Shown one piece after another: positions 6,026 to 6,227 of a stretch of 6,227 bases of DNA. The DNA is taken from the NCBI GenBank assembly GCA_947479075.1, contig CANJZR010000245.1, positions 1 to 6,227 on the forward strand, written 5' to 3'. The position numbers and the translations under genes are program-made. Below the pieces are notes generated by a model, which was not told the origin of the DNA, searched no databases, and saw only the letters and a list, made by a program, of their open reading frames with translations. Every line of letters starts with the position of its first letter. Positions within the stretch are counted from its first letter, which is position 1. Source of the stretch: Planctomycetaceae bacterium. GTDB lineage: Bacteria; Planctomycetota; Planctomycetia; Planctomycetales; Planctomycetaceae.

Positions 6026-6055
6026 TGTCCGCTTCATCGTGCAGGTTAGCGGACA
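6026..6055 (-). promoter_or_regulatory. 7-bp inverted repeat in the leader of the kinase-PP2C gene
   Basis: TGTCCGC (6026-6032) and GCGGACA (6049-6055) are exact reverse complements with a 16-base spacer. The right arm on the transcript ends 19 bases before the ATG at 6006, immediately ahead of the weak AGAGAG ribosome site. It could be an operator or a leader hairpin affecting translation initiation. No clear -10/-35 pair was found nearby. Confidence 0.35.
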
Positions 6056-6116
6056 TCAGGAGAGTTCGTCGAACAAGCGGGAGGACGAAGTTTCAGACAG
6101 ACGTTCCACGCACTCT

Positions 6117-6193
6117 CAACTCCGGGCGCTGACGCTTCCGGCTCCCGTAGAGAGTCATGCTACTTCATTCGTCCCGACCACCACCGGGTGGTG
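6117..6193. repeat. Probable dispersed intergenic repeat with two hairpins
   Basis: Two short hairpins lie side by side. In the first, CCGG-GCG pairs with CGC-CCGG across a CTGA loop with a TT bulge (6122-6141). In the second, CACCAC pairs with GTGGTG around CGG (6179-6193). The stretch GCGCTGACGCTTCCGGCTCC (6126-6145) resembles intergenic repeat units I associate with planctomycete genomes, but only one copy is in this window, so repeat status is inference from memory. Short minus-strand frames entering from the right edge stop at 6165 and 6155; neither can be assigned to a gene. Confidence 0.3.
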
Positions 6194-6227
6194 CATGTAG
6201 CTCGGCGAGACCGGGTAGTTGCGGAAC

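Noticed and set aside
5428..6132. Plus-strand open frame of 234 codons
   Set aside because: It lies antisense to the kinase-PP2C gene, whose frame has all PP2C and kinase-like motifs; the plus frame shows no recognisable domain and arises from GC-rich codon bias.
6155..6227. C-terminal tail of a gene entering from the right edge on the minus strand
   Set aside because: More than one frame is open for only 20 or so codons and none gives a recognisable tail; the hairpins suggest non-coding repeat DNA instead.

Overview
The window looks like chromosomal DNA of a planctomycete. The best evidence is a PEGA-domain lipoprotein carrying the FTYYG and APWYQVPPLDF signatures that I associate with this phylum. 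Supporting signs are a Ser/Gly-rich exported protein that seems to lead into a TIGR03000-like domain, a Ser/Thr phosphatase fused to a kinase-like domain, and fairly GC-rich DNA with loosely packed genes and weak Shine-Dalgarno sequences. The assignment rests on family knowledge and no database search was run.

Layout. Bases 1-575 (minus) hold the 5' part of a secreted protein built of more than twenty Ser-Ser-Gly triplets; it runs off the left edge. Bases 576-1015 are non-coding, with two small inverted repeats and a weak promoter candidate. Bases 1016-1486 (minus) encode the PEGA lipoprotein. A divergent intergenic region of about 360 bp follows. Bases 1847-2338 (plus) encode a two-helix membrane protein with a bacterial-PH-like soluble domain. 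Bases 2458-2982 (plus) encode TadA, the tRNA adenosine-34 deaminase. Two signalling genes follow on the minus strand: a PAS-PAS-SpoIIE (RsbU-type) phosphatase at 3018-4538, convergent with tadA, and a kinase-like/PP2C fusion at 4744-6006. Bases 6007-6227 hold no gene I can support, but they contain three inverted repeats.

How the genes relate. The two phosphatases are co-oriented but use different folds: one is a PAS-sensing SpoIIE type, the other a classical PP2C with an intact set of metal-ligand motifs. A 205-bp gap with an extended -10 promoter and an inverted repeat separates them, so the SpoIIE gene probably has its own promoter. No anti-sigma kinase, STAS antagonist or sigma factor lies in the window, so their partners are unknown. 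The PEGA lipoprotein and the SSG protein are both envelope or exported proteins, but nothing ties them to the phosphatases.

The most interesting item is the fusion of a compact kinase-like fold, with apparently intact catalytic residues, to a PP2C phosphatase. I see no CRISPR array, transposon, rRNA or tRNA.
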